This document shows positions 37,224 to 47,006 of a DNA stretch of 64,000 nt, one piece after another. The notes beneath the pieces are model-generated. The model was given only the letters and a program-made list of their open reading frames with translations. It did not search any database and was not told the origin of the DNA. This DNA comes from Candidatus Brocadia sp. WS118 (GTDB lineage: Bacteria; Planctomycetota; Brocadiia; Brocadiales; Brocadiaceae), in assembly GCA_007618135.1 (NCBI GenBank), contig PHFX01000152.1:1-64000 (forward strand), in the 5' to 3' direction. Every line of letters begins with the position of its first letter. The first letter of the stretch is position 1. The translations under genes and the position numbers were made by a program.

Positions 37224-37362
37224 TTTCTTTACACTCCTTTCTTATTCCTTACCGTGGTAATCCGAAACCACCTTATCCAGCTTCTTTCTTTTTCCATTCC
37301 TATCATACTGTAACGCCAAAACGCTTCACAAACATGCCCAGGAAGCCGTATAACGAAGGCTG

Positions 37363-37812
37363 CTATTTTCTGCCCATGTGATGTTTCAATTCAGGCGATT
37401 TAATCGACCTGTTCATAAAATTTACCAGCAATTTACTGCCAATTTTCATGATCATTACGGCTAACACAATACCAAAACCAACCGCCAGGGCGGTTGCATT
37501 GATTTCCAAAAATACACAGACCAAAAATAATATTCCACCTACTGCAAAATATTTTAAAATACTTATCTTTAAAAAAAATTTTTTAATCTCAGTCCTCTTA
37601 TATTGTAATCCATGCTGTATTGTCCACCACATCACCCTGCACAAAACAAGGCTTAAAAAACTGCCTATTGCCATACTAAATGTCAACATAAAAGACATAT
37701 ACGATAAGGAACAGGCAATGGCTATTAACGATAAATAGAGAGACGTCTTAAACACCCTGTCAGGAAAACCTTCGTCAAAAAGTAAAGGAAATTTTTCGTT
37801 ATCTCCCGCCAT
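37363..37812 (-). CDS. ATP synthase subunit I-like membrane protein
   Basis: 149 aa with four hydrophobic segments and a basic tail. Its position directly before atpB and its overlap (14 nt) with the AtpZ-like gene identify it as an AtpI-type assembly factor for the c ring. The sequence itself is poorly conserved, as is usual for this protein. Confidence 0.75.
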   Translation of the reverse strand: MAGDNEKFPLLFDEGFPDRVFKTSLYLSLIAIACSLSYMSFMLTFSMAIGSFLSLVLCRVMWWTIQHGLQYKRTEIKKFFLKISILKYFAVGGILFLVCVFLEINATALAVGFGIVLAVMIMKIGSKLLVNFMNRSIKSPELKHHMGRK

Positions 37813-38050
37813 TTTTCTTATTGTCGTTTAAGAGTTTTTTTATTACTTTGAAGAATTCAATAAAACTTGCAATAATTCCTAATAGAACCAATGACAACAT
37901 AAACCAGGGTGATGTATCAAGTCTTTTGTCTACATAGCTACCGAGAAAATAGCCACCCGCTATAGCACCTGCCGTAGTAAAACCAAAGCTTCCGACAAGC
38001 CCGGCTATGCTGTAAATCTTATCGTCTTTATCTTTCCTGATAAAGACCAC
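37799..38050 (-). CDS. AtpZ/AtpI-like small membrane protein
   Basis: 83 aa with two membrane helices (SFGFTTAGAIAGGYFLGSYVD and FMLSLVLLGIIASFIEFF). The pattern G-x-GYFLGSYVDKRL is typical of AtpZ-type proteins encoded at the start of atp operons and implicated in Mg/Ca uptake or complex assembly. It starts 1 nt before the end of the upstream PhoU-like gene. Confidence 0.78.
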   Translation of the reverse strand: MVFIRKDKDDKIYSIAGLVGSFGFTTAGAIAGGYFLGSYVDKRLDTSPWFMLSLVLLGIIASFIEFFKVIKKLLNDNKKNGGR

Positions 38051-38051
38051 G

Positions 38052-38687
38052 TTAACACCTGCTGGTTACAAATAACCTGTCGACCGCTTGCCTGATATGC
38101 CAGACAATCTTCGACAGAGAATCAACAATATTCAAATATAGTGAGGAGCTTTTGGGTTGACACACTCCCTTAATTAATCGATCTTCATGTTCTTCAGAAT
38201 ACGCATCGGCAATCTGATTGAAGCTTTTATATTTGTCGGCAACATATTTCCTAAGGACTTCATTTCTGGTCAGGATAATATCGCCAGCGGTCTTTAACAT
38301 ATCAAGGGTCTCTTTAAAGAGATGCGATATCTCATTCACCCCTTTATCACTGAATAGCACCCCTTCAGCCACTTTACTCTTTACGTTTTGAAGGATACCA
38401 TCCAGCCCGTTCGTTGCCATTTCAATATGACCTACGACCGCCATCAGGGATTTTATTAACTGCTTGTCCATGTCAGACTTCGCTGCCTTGTTGGTGAGCA
38501 AAGTTATCAATTCATTCTCTTCATTATGAATAGCATGGCTTATCTTCTTTGCCTCGTCAATCAATGCGATCTTGTGCTTCATAAAACCATCCATGCAGAG
38601 GCTCAAAACTGATTCACCTTTGAAACACATTCTGCTGACACGTTCTAAAACAGCCTTTACTTCTTCATCCGCATCGGCAATAACCAT
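38052..38687 (-). CDS. PhoU-like helical-bundle protein
   Basis: 211 aa, almost entirely helical with no membrane segment. The ALIDEAKKISHAIHNEENEL and LFKETLDMLKTAGDIIL pieces suggest the repeated three-helix fold of PhoU/Pit accessory proteins, which bind metal clusters and regulate phosphate uptake. The assignment rests on helix pattern, not on strict motifs. It lies between hemL and the atp genes with 1-16 nt gaps, so it is part of that operon. Confidence 0.55.
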   Translation of the reverse strand: MVIADADEEVKAVLERVSRMCFKGESVLSLCMDGFMKHKIALIDEAKKISHAIHNEENELITLLTNKAAKSDMDKQLIKSLMAVVGHIEMATNGLDGILQNVKSKVAEGVLFSDKGVNEISHLFKETLDMLKTAGDIILTRNEVLRKYVADKYKSFNQIADAYSEEHEDRLIKGVCQPKSSSLYLNIVDSLSKIVWHIRQAVDRLFVTSRC

Positions 38688-38703
38688 AATGCTAACGTAA
38701 CTC

Positions 38704-39996
38704 CTAAATACGTTTCACCACTTCTTTAAACGCATCAATGGTTGCATCAATTTCCTTTTCACCATGAGCAGTCGATACAAAAACAGCCTCGAACTGCGAT
38801 GGTGCAAAATAAAATCCCCTTTCCAGCATACCATGAAAGAATTTTGCATACCGTTTTGTATCACATTTCTTTGCCGTGGTATAATCCGTAACCGGCTGAT
38901 CCGCAAAAAAGGTGCATAACATCGAACCGACACGGGTATGATATGCAGGCAACCTGGCATCCGTACACGCCTTCTCAATACCAGCAGCCAACCGCTTTGA
39001 TTTTTCTTCCAGCGTTGTATAAATAGCAATATCCCTGAGTATTTCCAAGGTAGCGATGCCGGCGGTCATTGCCACAGGGTTGCCAGACAACGTACCTGCC
39101 TGATATACCGGGCCCACCGGGGAGATGCTGTCCATGATCTCTTTCTTCCCGCCATATGCCCCAACCGGGAGTCCCCCGCCAATAATCTTTCCCAAAGTGG
39201 TTAAGTCAGGGGTTATATGATACAGCGACTGCACGCCTCCATGCGCAACCCTAAAACCGGTCATCACCTCGTCAAATATCAGCACAATGCCATGTTTTTT
39301 GGTTATTTCCCGGAGTCCCTCCAAATAACCTTTCTTTGGCAACACAACCCCCATGTTACCAGCAACAGCTTCAACAATAATACACGCAATATCCTTCCCC
39401 CGTCTTGCACAAACTTCATCTACAGCATCGATATCGTTGTACGGCAGGGATATGGTATGCTTGACAAAATCCTGCGGTATGCCCGGGCTGGTTGGCGTCC
39501 CTAACGTTGTGGCTCCTGAACCCGCCTGAATCAGCAAACTGTCCACATGTCCGTGGTAACAACCCTCAAACTTAACCACTCCATCCCGTCTGGTAAATCC
39601 CCTGGCCAGCCGGATAGCGCTCATGGTAGCCTCTGTGCCGGAGTTAACCATCCTCACCTTCTCTATCGAAGGCATGGCTTCTTTGATAAGCTGCGCCAGT
39701 TTTATTTCTAACGCCGTTGGCGCGCCGTAACTTGTACCATTGGCAACAGCCTCATGAATCCTCTTTACCACCCTTGGATCAGCATGTCCCAGGATAAGCG
39801 GCCCCCACGAACCTACATAATCCACGTACTTATTACCGTCAATATCAGTCAGATAACAACCCGACCCTGACTGTATAAAAATTGGAGTACCACCAACGGC
39901 GCCAAAAGCCCTGACAGGACTATTAACACCTCCTGGTATGAAACTTTGCGCCTCAGTAAATGCATTCTTTGACTTTTCAATAATTATCTTTGACAT
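38704..39996 (-). CDS. hemL: Glutamate-1-semialdehyde 2,1-aminomutase
   Basis: A 430-aa PLP enzyme that makes 5-aminolevulinate for heme, of high demand in a cytochrome-rich cell. The PLP lysine is Lys270 in [15 protein letters not shown], and the Asp of FDEVMTGFR (about 242) binds the pyridine nitrogen. Start and length are normal. It probably heads the operon leading into atp genes; the divergent purN starts 114 nt away. Confidence 0.95.
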   Translation of the reverse strand: MSKIIIEKSKNAFTEAQSFIPGGVNSPVRAFGAVGGTPIFIQSGSGCYLTDIDGNKYVDYVGSWGPLILGHADPRVVKRIHEAVANGTSYGAPTALEIKLAQLIKEAMPSIEKVRMVNSGTEATMSAIRLARGFTRRDGVVKFEGCYHGHVDSLLIQAGSGATTLGTPTSPGIPQDFVKHTISLPYNDIDAVDEVCARRGKDIACIIVEAVAGNMGVVLPKKGYLEGLREITKKHGIVLIFDEVMTGFRVAHGGVQSLYHITPDLTTLGKIIGGGLPVGAYGGKKEIMDSISPVGPVYQAGTLSGNPVAMTAGIATLEILRDIAIYTTLEEKSKRLAAGIEKACTDARLPAYHTRVGSMLCTFFADQPVTDYTTAKKCDTKRYAKFFHGMLERGFYFAPSQFEAVFVSTAHGEKEIDATIDAFKEVVKRI

Positions 39997-40109
39997 GTAA
40001 TATCTATTTTTATATTGTATGTACTGCCTATAAACGTCTTCTCAAAAAACTAATAAGACGGGCATAATAGCAAATACCAGATTCGTTGTCAATATGTTTG
40101 ATTATTTTT

Positions 40110-40757
40110 ATGACAGAAAAAATACATCTAGGCGTGTTACTTTCTGGCAGTGGCAATACCCTTCAAAATTTTATAAATCAAATAGAGGCAGGAAAATTAC
40201 CTGCTAAAATAACGGTAGTAATCAGTAGCAAACCACACGTTGCTGGGCTGGATCGGGCAAGGAAATACAGCATCCCCACGGCTGTCGTCCCTTATACAAA
40301 TTATCATGATATCGATGCCTTTAGTCGTGCCGTTACGGACGAATTGGATAAGTACCCCATTGACCTTATTGCCCTTGCAGGCTTCATACACTTTTATAAA
40401 ATTCCCGAAAAGTATCAAGGAAAGGTGATGAATATTCATCCGGGACTCATTCCTGCCTTTAGTGGTCATCATTATTACGGCAGAAAGGTACACGAGGCCG
40501 TCATCAATTACGGCGCAAAGGTTTCCGGATGTACAGTACATTTTGCAGATAATGTGTACGACAACGGACCCATTATCATTCAGAGGCCGGTACCTGTCCT
40601 TGAAGATGATACACCAGACGCCCTTGCTGCGCGGGTGTTTCAGGAAGAATCTGAGGCATATCCTGAGGCAATACGCCTCTTTGCAGAGGGAAGACTAAAG
40701 ATCGAGGGCAGGAAGGTAAGAATAACCGAATCAAAAAAAGCCTGTCCCTTCGCATAA
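40110..40757 (+). CDS. purN: Phosphoribosylglycinamide formyltransferase
   Basis: 215 aa from ATG 40110. It transfers a formyl group from 10-formyl-THF to GAR in purine synthesis. LLSGSGNTLQNF holds the phosphate-binding loop; the catalytic Asn-His-Asp set is in MNIHPGLIPAF and HFADNVYDNGPII. Note the loop has GNTLQNF rather than the usual GSNLQA form. Divergent from hemL. Confidence 0.93.
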   Translation: MTEKIHLGVLLSGSGNTLQNFINQIEAGKLPAKITVVISSKPHVAGLDRARKYSIPTAVVPYTNYHDIDAFSRAVTDELDKYPIDLIALAGFIHFYKIPEKYQGKVMNIHPGLIPAFSGHHYYGRKVHEAVINYGAKVSGCTVHFADNVYDNGPIIIQRPVPVLEDDTPDALAARVFQEESEAYPEAIRLFAEGRLKIEGRKVRITESKKACPFA

Positions 40758-41040
40758 GAACCAAAAAGAAAAACCATTGAGACCTCCGGCCTGCCGGGAA
40801 AATATTCTTTCAGCAATCGTATTTTGGTTGTTGATAACGTTCTCATTGCCTTTTTGTTAGTTTTTACAGCCCACAAAAACCCCTGAGGTAGATCAACCGT
40901 CCCCGGTTGACACCATATTGACAAGCGGGGACGCTTGTTCTACCGATACGTGGGACTCGGTTGCCGATGTGCTGCCTATGGTATTATGGGCAATTATGCC
41001 CTTTGATAAATTCAGGATACGTGTATGCAATATACACAAC
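40758..41040. other. Intergenic region after purN
   Basis: Holds the 58-bp double-hairpin repeat (40887-40944) and otherwise no recognisable gene. Confidence 0.4.
40887..40944 (-). repeat. 58-bp double-hairpin repeat, copy 3 (inverted)
   Basis: Same unit as copies 1 and 2 in the reverse orientation: GATCAACCG/CGGTTGAC hairpin first, then ACAAGCG/CGCTTGT, ends GGTAG and CTACC. Confidence 0.85.
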
Positions 41041-41219
41041 TTGCGCATCTACTTCAAGTGGTAATCCAGGAGCACCATAAGCACCTTGAAATGGCCTACA
41101 CATCATGAGAGACCTCATCCCTGGTTGAAATTTTAGACCGGAGAACATTGAAGCCGAAAGGCGCATCACCCAGTAAGATTTGAAATAATTTGTGGATGGA
41201 AAAGGAGATTACGTATGCA
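41041..41219 (+). pseudogene. M16 peptidase gene fragment
   Basis: Similar to 43500-43690 within the M16 peptidase gene 2.5 kb away, e.g. ATTGAAGCCGAAAGGCGCAT against ATTGAAATCGAAAGGCGCAT. In-frame stops (CAG TAA, AAA TAA) and small gaps show that it is not translated. The HxxEH part is not included. Confidence 0.75.
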
Positions 41220-41509
41220 TTAACGATGTAACATTACCTTACAAATAATTTCTTTTTTGTATAAGTTTTTTCCCTCCCCTGTACCCCCCTCTTTTGCAAA
41301 GGAGGGGATACAGGGGAGGTTAATTTGGTTATGGCTACGTTGATCTATGTCTTTTTCCTTCATGCGGAAGGGCGGCGTCCCATTTTTAGATCACAGGCTT
41401 GACGTTGACACGGCATATTAAAAGGAAAGTAAGCATAAATTCTGGTTTTTAATTCAGAAGCTGCCATTCTGGTAAAGCTTGCTTGAATGGTTCATAAACA
41501 CTCCTACCC
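41220..41509. other. Intergenic region with GC-rich hairpin
   Basis: CCTCCCCTGTACCCCCCTC (41273-41292) pairs with GGAGGGGATACAGGGGAGG (to 41319). It lies just downstream of sbtB and could end that transcript or be a repeat copy. No gene. Confidence 0.4.
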
Positions 41510-41815
41510 TTATTCGCTTTTCCTATGTATTCTCATGATAACATCGGAAACAATGCAAAGGCCGCCAAATTTCTTAACAATCGGTCGGATAGCCTCTACT
41601 ATCATGTGCATTTCTTTTTCTTCACAAACGACCATGATATAACTGTTTTTAAACAGGTCAGTAAGTGCATCACCAGACCTCACCCCTCTATGACCTTTTC
41701 CAACCACGTCATTGATAATGCTATATCCAGAAACTCCTATCTCATTGAGAAACTTCGTGACATGTTCGACTTCAAGAGCATCTATAATAATTTCTACTTT
41801 TGATACAGGTTTCAT
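41510..41815 (-). CDS. PII-like SbtB-type regulatory protein
   Basis: 101 aa with a PII-like ferredoxin fold. The long loop carries GKGHRGVRSGDALTD, similar to the SbtB T-loop. It lies 6 nt behind the SbtA gene, which it is expected to control by binding adenine nucleotides. Unlike cyanobacterial SbtB it ends VIMRIHRKSE and lacks the C-terminal redox CGxxxC loop. Assignment rests on neighbourhood plus fold. Confidence 0.8.
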   Translation of the reverse strand: MKPVSKVEIIIDALEVEHVTKFLNEIGVSGYSIINDVVGKGHRGVRSGDALTDLFKNSYIMVVCEEKEMHMIVEAIRPIVKKFGGLCIVSDVIMRIHRKSE

Positions 41816-41821
41816 AATCTT

Positions 41822-42820
41822 CTACCCTAAAAGTGCAGGAAATAACGCATTGGCTCTCTTAATTAAATAATAGTATAACGGTATCCCAACAATGATATTA
41901 AACGGAAACGTAATGGCCAAAGCCATGGGAACAAATAAGCTTGGATTTGCCTCGGGAAGCGACAATCGCATGGCCGCAGGAACGGCAATGTACGATGCAC
42001 TTGCGCAAAGTACTGAAAGCATAAGCGCATCTTCCGCCCGTAACCCTATAAGTTTTGCCAGAATAACACCAATGCATCCATTGAGAACGGGCATTAATAT
42101 AGCAAATGGTGGCAAAAAAAATCCAGCACTTTTTAAATCGCCGATTCTCTTTGCAGCCAGAAGTCCCATGTCTAAGAGAAAAAAGCTGAGCATGCCTTTG
42201 AAGATATCTTTGGTAAATGGCTTTAAGGTATCCCAGCCCTCTTCTCCGGAAGCTAGTCCTATCAAAAGACTACCCGTTAACAGTAATACAGAACCATTCA
42301 GGAATGCCTCCTGAAAGACTGCAGACCAGGAAAATCCATCTTCGCCATTCTCTTTCTTCGGGGCAAATATCCTTGCCAGAATAATACCAATAACAATTGC
42401 CGGTGACTCCATAAGCGCCAACGCTGCTACCATATATCCGCCAGGTTCGAGACCTAAAGTTTGCAGAAAAGTTACCGCCGTAATATAGGTCACAGCACTT
42501 ATGGAACCATAGGTTGCGGCAATTGCAGCAGCATTGTAAACATCCAACTTTATTCTTAAAATGAAGAACGCATAAAATGGCACAAGAATAGCCATAAACA
42601 TGGCAGCAGACAGGGCAAATACCACTTCGTGAGTAAGTCCGGTTTTCCGTAATTCTACCCCGCCATGGAATCCTATGGCAAGTAATAAATAGAGGGAAAA
42701 AAGCTTGGGTAATGGTTCGGGAATTTTCAGATCTGATTTACAGAATGACGCGATCATCCCAAGAAAAAAGAAGAGTACCGGCGGATGTATCAAATTATTT
42801 ATGACAAGACTCGTGTCCAT
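41822..42820 (-). CDS. SbtA-like sodium-dependent bicarbonate transporter
   Basis: A 332-aa membrane protein with about ten helices. The FHGGVELRKTG and ATYGSISAVTYITA segments, repeated as inverted halves (SASYIAVPAAMRLSLPEANPS), match SbtA. It would import bicarbonate with Na+, supplying inorganic carbon to an autotroph such as an anammox bacterium. The following PII-like gene supports this. Confidence 0.9.
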   Translation of the reverse strand: MDTSLVINNLIHPPVLFFFLGMIASFCKSDLKIPEPLPKLFSLYLLLAIGFHGGVELRKTGLTHEVVFALSAAMFMAILVPFYAFFILRIKLDVYNAAAIAATYGSISAVTYITAVTFLQTLGLEPGGYMVAALALMESPAIVIGIILARIFAPKKENGEDGFSWSAVFQEAFLNGSVLLLTGSLLIGLASGEEGWDTLKPFTKDIFKGMLSFFLLDMGLLAAKRIGDLKSAGFFLPPFAILMPVLNGCIGVILAKLIGLRAEDALMLSVLCASASYIAVPAAMRLSLPEANPSLFVPMALAITFPFNIIVGIPLYYYLIKRANALFPALLG

Positions 42821-43265
42821 TTTTTCCCCTTGATTTATTTAAATGTGTTAATTTTTCGTGTTATTCTCACCTTACATGATATACGTACTTGACAATTACA
42901 TCACTGGAGAGCCACGAGAAGTTGAAAATGTCACTCTCCATCATTTGTACCGAATTATAAATATAGCAACGTGCATTCCAAAAAAATTTTCCACCCTATC
43001 ACTTGACCTTATTGTCGTAATACCCGCTGTTTCACACTGATTTTTATCTGTTCATGCTATAATCATTGGTGTTAATAGCATTCCTTTCACTATTTCATTT
43101 TGAAATTTATATTACAATTTGTTCTATTGCAGATTATAATCAGACAAGATAAAAAGATAGAAATGAAGATGCCGTTCGAAATACTCAGTTAACAAATATT
43201 TAGAGATTATAAATATTACAGCGGCAATAATAATTGCCAGGATATCTCATTCTGCTTGTAAGCTC
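42821..43265. other. Intergenic region between sbtA and M16 gene
   Basis: 445 AT-rich bases between divergent genes. No gene or repeat stands out. Promoters for both genes are expected here; none is clear enough to call. Confidence 0.4.
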
Positions 43266-44552
43266 ATGTATACCTATCGCAAGGAAACCTTGCCAAACGG
43301 ATTGCGCGTAATTTATCTGGAAATGCCCCACATCCACTCCGTCGTTATCTCCGCTTATATCGGCGTAGGATCCCGATACGAAGAAGAGCGGAAGCTCGGC
43401 ATCTCACATTTCCTTGAACACATGCTTTTCCGCGGAGTCAGATGTTTTCAAAACTCCTTTGAATTATTTCAGGCCATAGATACGATCGGAGGCGATATCG
43501 ATGCCTATACCTCGCCAGAATATTCCGCCGCAATTATACAGGTACATCACAAACACACCGAAACGGGCATGCGCATCCTGGGAGACGTCCTCCTGGGAGG
43601 AAATTTCAGGGCGGCTGATATTGAAATCGAAAGGCGCATCATCCAGGAAGAGATGAAACAATTTGTGGACGTAAAGGGAGATTATGTGGGCATTGACGAC
43701 ATGTCATTTTCCCTCATGTGGAAGGATAGTTCAGGAGGGGTGCCTTTATTCGGAGATGAAAAAACGATTGCGTCTCTGTGCACCAAAGACCTGAATGCCC
43801 ATTATAAAAAATTCTTCGTTCCGGAGAATATGGTGCTCTGCATCAGCGGAAACTTCCAGAAAAGCAGGGTTACCCACTATGTAAACGAAATATTTGGAAA
43901 TTTGCGCGGACACCTTTCCGTGCAGAAACCACCCCTGAAGACCACGCAAACGGAACCAAGACATTTATTCAAAAAATCTCCATCTCAAACTACCAGTTTT
44001 AAACTCTGTCATAAGGCATATCCCTACAAACATGAAAAGGTCGTTATCATGCTCCTCCTCGCTGATGTTTTGGGAGGGGGGATTAGTTCCCGATTGTCAC
44101 TCAACGTCCGTGAAAAATTGGGTTTGGTCTATGATATTACCTGCTATCCCACCATGTTTTCCGATGTCGGTTCTCTTGACATTCATACATCGACAAAAAA
44201 GGAAAATTTTGAAAAAACAACGAAGGCCGTCATGAATGAAATACATAGGCTTTTCCGGGAAGGAATAACAGAGGAAGAACTGAGCAGGACTGAGGAACGG
44301 GTCTTCAGCCAGACACAACTCATCATGGATAGCCCACTCGCCATGGCAAACTGGTTTGGAATTGAAGAGCTGTTACTTGCCCCAAAGACTCCCGACACCC
44401 CGGAAAATCAGGCACAAAAGATCCATGACGTCAGGATGGATGACGTGCAAAGCGCCATTTCAGAAATTTTTCTGCCAGAAAAACGGAATTTTATCGTGGT
44501 GGGCAGCTATGATTTGCCGAGCAAGAAACGTACGACGGCAATGCTCAAATAA
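43266..44552 (+). CDS. M16 family zinc metallopeptidase
   Basis: 428 aa. The inverted zinc motif HFLEH is at residues 48-52, with the downstream Glu in IERRIIQEEMKQF. The N-terminal half (1-210) is the active domain and the C-terminal half the inactive partner domain, as in mitochondrial processing peptidase/PqqL relatives. No signal peptide, so it probably acts in the cytosol. A broken partial copy lies at 41041-41219. Confidence 0.9.
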   Translation: MYTYRKETLPNGLRVIYLEMPHIHSVVISAYIGVGSRYEEERKLGISHFLEHMLFRGVRCFQNSFELFQAIDTIGGDIDAYTSPEYSAAIIQVHHKHTETGMRILGDVLLGGNFRAADIEIERRIIQEEMKQFVDVKGDYVGIDDMSFSLMWKDSSGGVPLFGDEKTIASLCTKDLNAHYKKFFVPENMVLCISGNFQKSRVTHYVNEIFGNLRGHLSVQKPPLKTTQTEPRHLFKKSPSQTTSFKLCHKAYPYKHEKVVIMLLLADVLGGGISSRLSLNVREKLGLVYDITCYPTMFSDVGSLDIHTSTKKENFEKTTKAVMNEIHRLFREGITEEELSRTEERVFSQTQLIMDSPLAMANWFGIEELLLAPKTPDTPENQAQKIHDVRMDDVQSAISEIFLPEKRNFIVVGSYDLPSKKRTTAMLK

Positions 44553-44757
44553 GACGAGGCACAGCCACTAACCGATAAAACACCGTTGTACGTTGTAAGA
44601 TTTGTAACACTTCGGTTCAATCGAGGACGAGTAAACCAGTAAGCAAGAAACCGTTAATGACACTCCTTTTATTTCTCTTGCAAAATTCGGGCAATTCTTT
44701 TACCCTGATAAAATAACACGTGAACATATTCTGTACTTTTAGAAAGGTTTTTTTATT
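44553..44757. other. Intergenic region
   Basis: Contains a decayed copy of the GGTTCAATCGAGGA hairpin (near 44614) that is intact at 58196. Otherwise nothing seen. Confidence 0.35.
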
Positions 44758-45495
44758 ATGAAATATCCTGTTGCGATTTTTCTGGGCATTCTCCCTCTAG
44801 CTTTCATACTGGGTTGTAGTAAGGACAACTCCACATCCCCAAAAACGGGAATTATTTATCATTCAGGCAGCATTGGTGGTGAAACCACTAGCAATTCTCA
44901 AAGTTCTCTGAAATTAGAGATTCAACCGTTGCATGACAAACTAATATCCCTGAACAATAACGACTTGTTCCAATTTGCCCTGACGTGCGGAAATCAAGGG
45001 AACTATTCAGAAGCCCTTATGGCATATCATACGATATTAGAAAGGGACAAGAATTATCCTGATATTTACTATTACCAGGGTTTGTTATACCGGGACATGG
45101 GTTTACTGGATGAAGCTATCTGCGCCTTCCAGACGGCCACCACTCAAAATCCGGATTCGGCAGAGGCTCACTATAATCTTGGCTATGCATATCGATGTAA
45201 GGGATTACACCATGAGGCCATTCCTCACTATCAAAAATCTCTGGCGCTCCTCCCTGAAGGTAAAGCGAAACAAAAGGCCTCCGTTCATTATAATCTGGGG
45301 TTCTCATACTTTTCTCACGGGTTGATTGATGATGCAATCAGTGAATTTAATAAGGCCCTGGCCTATAAACCCAAAGACAGGGAAATCCATCAAAAGCTTG
45401 GCATTGCTTACACTGCAAAGGGTTGGAAGGACAAGGCCAAAAATGAATTTTCACAGTATCAGGAAGATAATAAACCTGTAAAGAAAATCCCCTAA
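44758..45495 (+). CDS. TPR-repeat lipoprotein
   Basis: 245 aa. The signal peptide ends in lipobox FILGC, so the mature protein is lipid-anchored at Cys21. A Ser/Thr-rich linker leads to about five tetratricopeptide repeats (e.g. AEAHYNLGYAYRCKGLHHEA). TPR lipoproteins scaffold envelope or cytochrome complexes. No specific role is assigned. Confidence 0.88.
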   Translation: MKYPVAIFLGILPLAFILGCSKDNSTSPKTGIIYHSGSIGGETTSNSQSSLKLEIQPLHDKLISLNNNDLFQFALTCGNQGNYSEALMAYHTILERDKNYPDIYYYQGLLYRDMGLLDEAICAFQTATTQNPDSAEAHYNLGYAYRCKGLHHEAIPHYQKSLALLPEGKAKQKASVHYNLGFSYFSHGLIDDAISEFNKALAYKPKDREIHQKLGIAYTAKGWKDKAKNEFSQYQEDNKPVKKIP

Positions 45496-45551
45496 ACCCG
45501 TGCTTGTCCGTATTTAAAATAGTTCTATTGCATTCTACCTTGGAGAGAACC

Positions 45552-45740
45552 TTGAAAGAATTAAAAAACAGACTCGACTTACTGGAACTGGATTTAAAAA
45601 AATTGGAAAAAAAATTTAAAGAAGAAGGCCCCTACGGTACGCCGGAAGAATGGCATCACGTCTTACACATGGTAAGAAAGATTGAGGAATTCGCCATTGC
45701 ACAATTAGCCGTTAGAAAATATCTGGAAGATCATGCATAA
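45552..45740 (+). CDS. Small coiled-coil protein
   Basis: 62 aa from TTG 45552 behind GGAGAG; other starts upstream are also TTG. Residues 1-25 (LKNRLDLLELDLKKLEKKF) form a coiled coil, then GTPEEWHHVLHMVRKIEEF. No family. It lies between the TPR lipoprotein and the P460-type gene. Confidence 0.5.
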   Translation: MKELKNRLDLLELDLKKLEKKFKEEGPYGTPEEWHHVLHMVRKIEEFAIAQLAVRKYLEDHA

Positions 45741-45781
45741 TCAGTGAAAGCTAATCCTTTAATATTCCTAGCGCAGTTACG

Positions 45782-46558
45782 TTGCAACCAAATCCCCTCT
45801 ATGGTTTTCAACAGGTATTTGTAAACGATATCGCTCTGAATGCTTACAAGAGCGGCGGCGGATATCCTGACGGGAGTATCATTGTCATAGGATTTTATGA
45901 AGCGCTTGAAGAAGGCAACGAAGTGAAACAGGGCAATATTATCTGGTATGCTGCAATGAAGAAGGATTCACGGGCGACAAAAACCAGCGGATGGATCTTT
46001 GACGGATTTGACAGCATGACATATCAGTCGAAAATCGAGGGTCCTGTTACCGGTTGCTACAATTGCCACATTGCCAAAAAGGACAGAGACTATGTCTTCA
46101 CCACATTTGCCGGCGACATCACCGCATCGGCAGGCGCTGGACTGACAGCCAAACCAGGCAGCTTTGCCTTTCCCGTAGATTTACGCTCCTGGCGTCACTC
46201 AAACTCTAAGATCATACTGGATAAAAACAGCCCGCTCTATGGGCTCCAGCAGATCTATGTGAATGATACTGGTTTTGAAGCAAACAAATCAGGAGGAATT
46301 TATCCGGACGGAAGCATCATAACCGTTGGATTTTACGAACCCATTGTGGATGGGAAAACCATCACACAAGGGAATATCATTTGGTATGCCTCAATGAAAA
46401 AGGACTCAACGGCAGCCCCTCAAACAGGTGGCTGGATTATGGATGGATTTGACGGTAAAGAGTTAAATTCAGTCGTAAATGACCCGGTTTCTGGTTGTTT
46501 TAACTGCCACATGACGCAAAAGTCAAACGATTACGTCTTTTCCAAATACATTCCGTAA
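45782..46558 (+). pseudogene. Tandem cytochrome P460-type gene lacking its leader
   Basis: 258 aa with two P460-like repeats: PLYGFQQVFVND...GCYNCH and PLYGLQQIYVND...GCFNCH, each with a C-terminal CxxCH heme c motif. The second repeat begins with an RSWRHSNSK segment that the first lacks. The only start is TTG 45782 and an in-frame stop lies at 45752, so there is no signal peptide. Since heme c attachment needs export, this is probably a 5'-truncated gene. Intact relatives oxidise hydroxylamine or bind NO. Confidence 0.7.
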
Positions 46559-46745
46559 AAAACCGTCTGCAGTAAGGTAGATTAGCAACAGAGCGAAACC
46601 ACCCCGCCAATCCTCTCTCAGGAGGAAACTCGGGGGTGGGTTTGCTCCCAGGAGTGGATTGAGGGATGGGTGTCGTAAAGGCGTTTCCGGCGTACCCCCC
46701 CTTTAATTCAGCCAACGCCATCATCTGGAAGTAGCCCACAATGCA
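46559..46745. repeat. GC-rich palindromic repeat
   Basis: CCACCCCGCCAATCCTCTCT...GGGGGTGGGTTTGCTCCC and GATGGGTGTCGTAAAGGCG. It is a decayed member of the CCCCTCC family. Confidence 0.4.
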
Positions 46746-46892
46746 ATGATCATATCAACTTCAAACGTAGTTTATGCAGAACTAAGGACGGCCTTTGCAA
46801 GGAAACAAAGAAATGACGGTTTTCTTGCTAAAGTACCCCGAAAAATCGTAGAGGATCTCAACAGAGAATGGGAAAGCTATTTTTTTACTTGA
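46746..46892 (+). pseudogene. PIN-domain fragment
   Basis: 48 codons, MIISTSNVVYAELRTAF..., keep the second PIN motif (V-Y-A-E) but not the first Asp motif nor the C-terminal ones. It is the middle of a VapC-type gene that has lost both ends. Confidence 0.5.
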
Positions 46893-47006
46893 GGTTACTG
46901 GACGAATTGATAATGATGGAATTATTGCCTTAACGGTTAGGTTACGATCTTTTGGGAAGTGTTAAGTGCAATTATCATGGCTTGTCAAAAAAAAATCAAA
47001 ATGAAT

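Noticed and set aside
42858-43040. 60-codon frame between sbtA and the M16 gene
   Set aside because: No ribosome-binding site and no protein-like pattern; AT-rich intergenic DNA.
44610-44640. GGTTCAATCGAGGA as tRNA T-arm
   Set aside because: No acceptor, D or anticodon arms around it; a better copy at 58196 is simply a hairpin.
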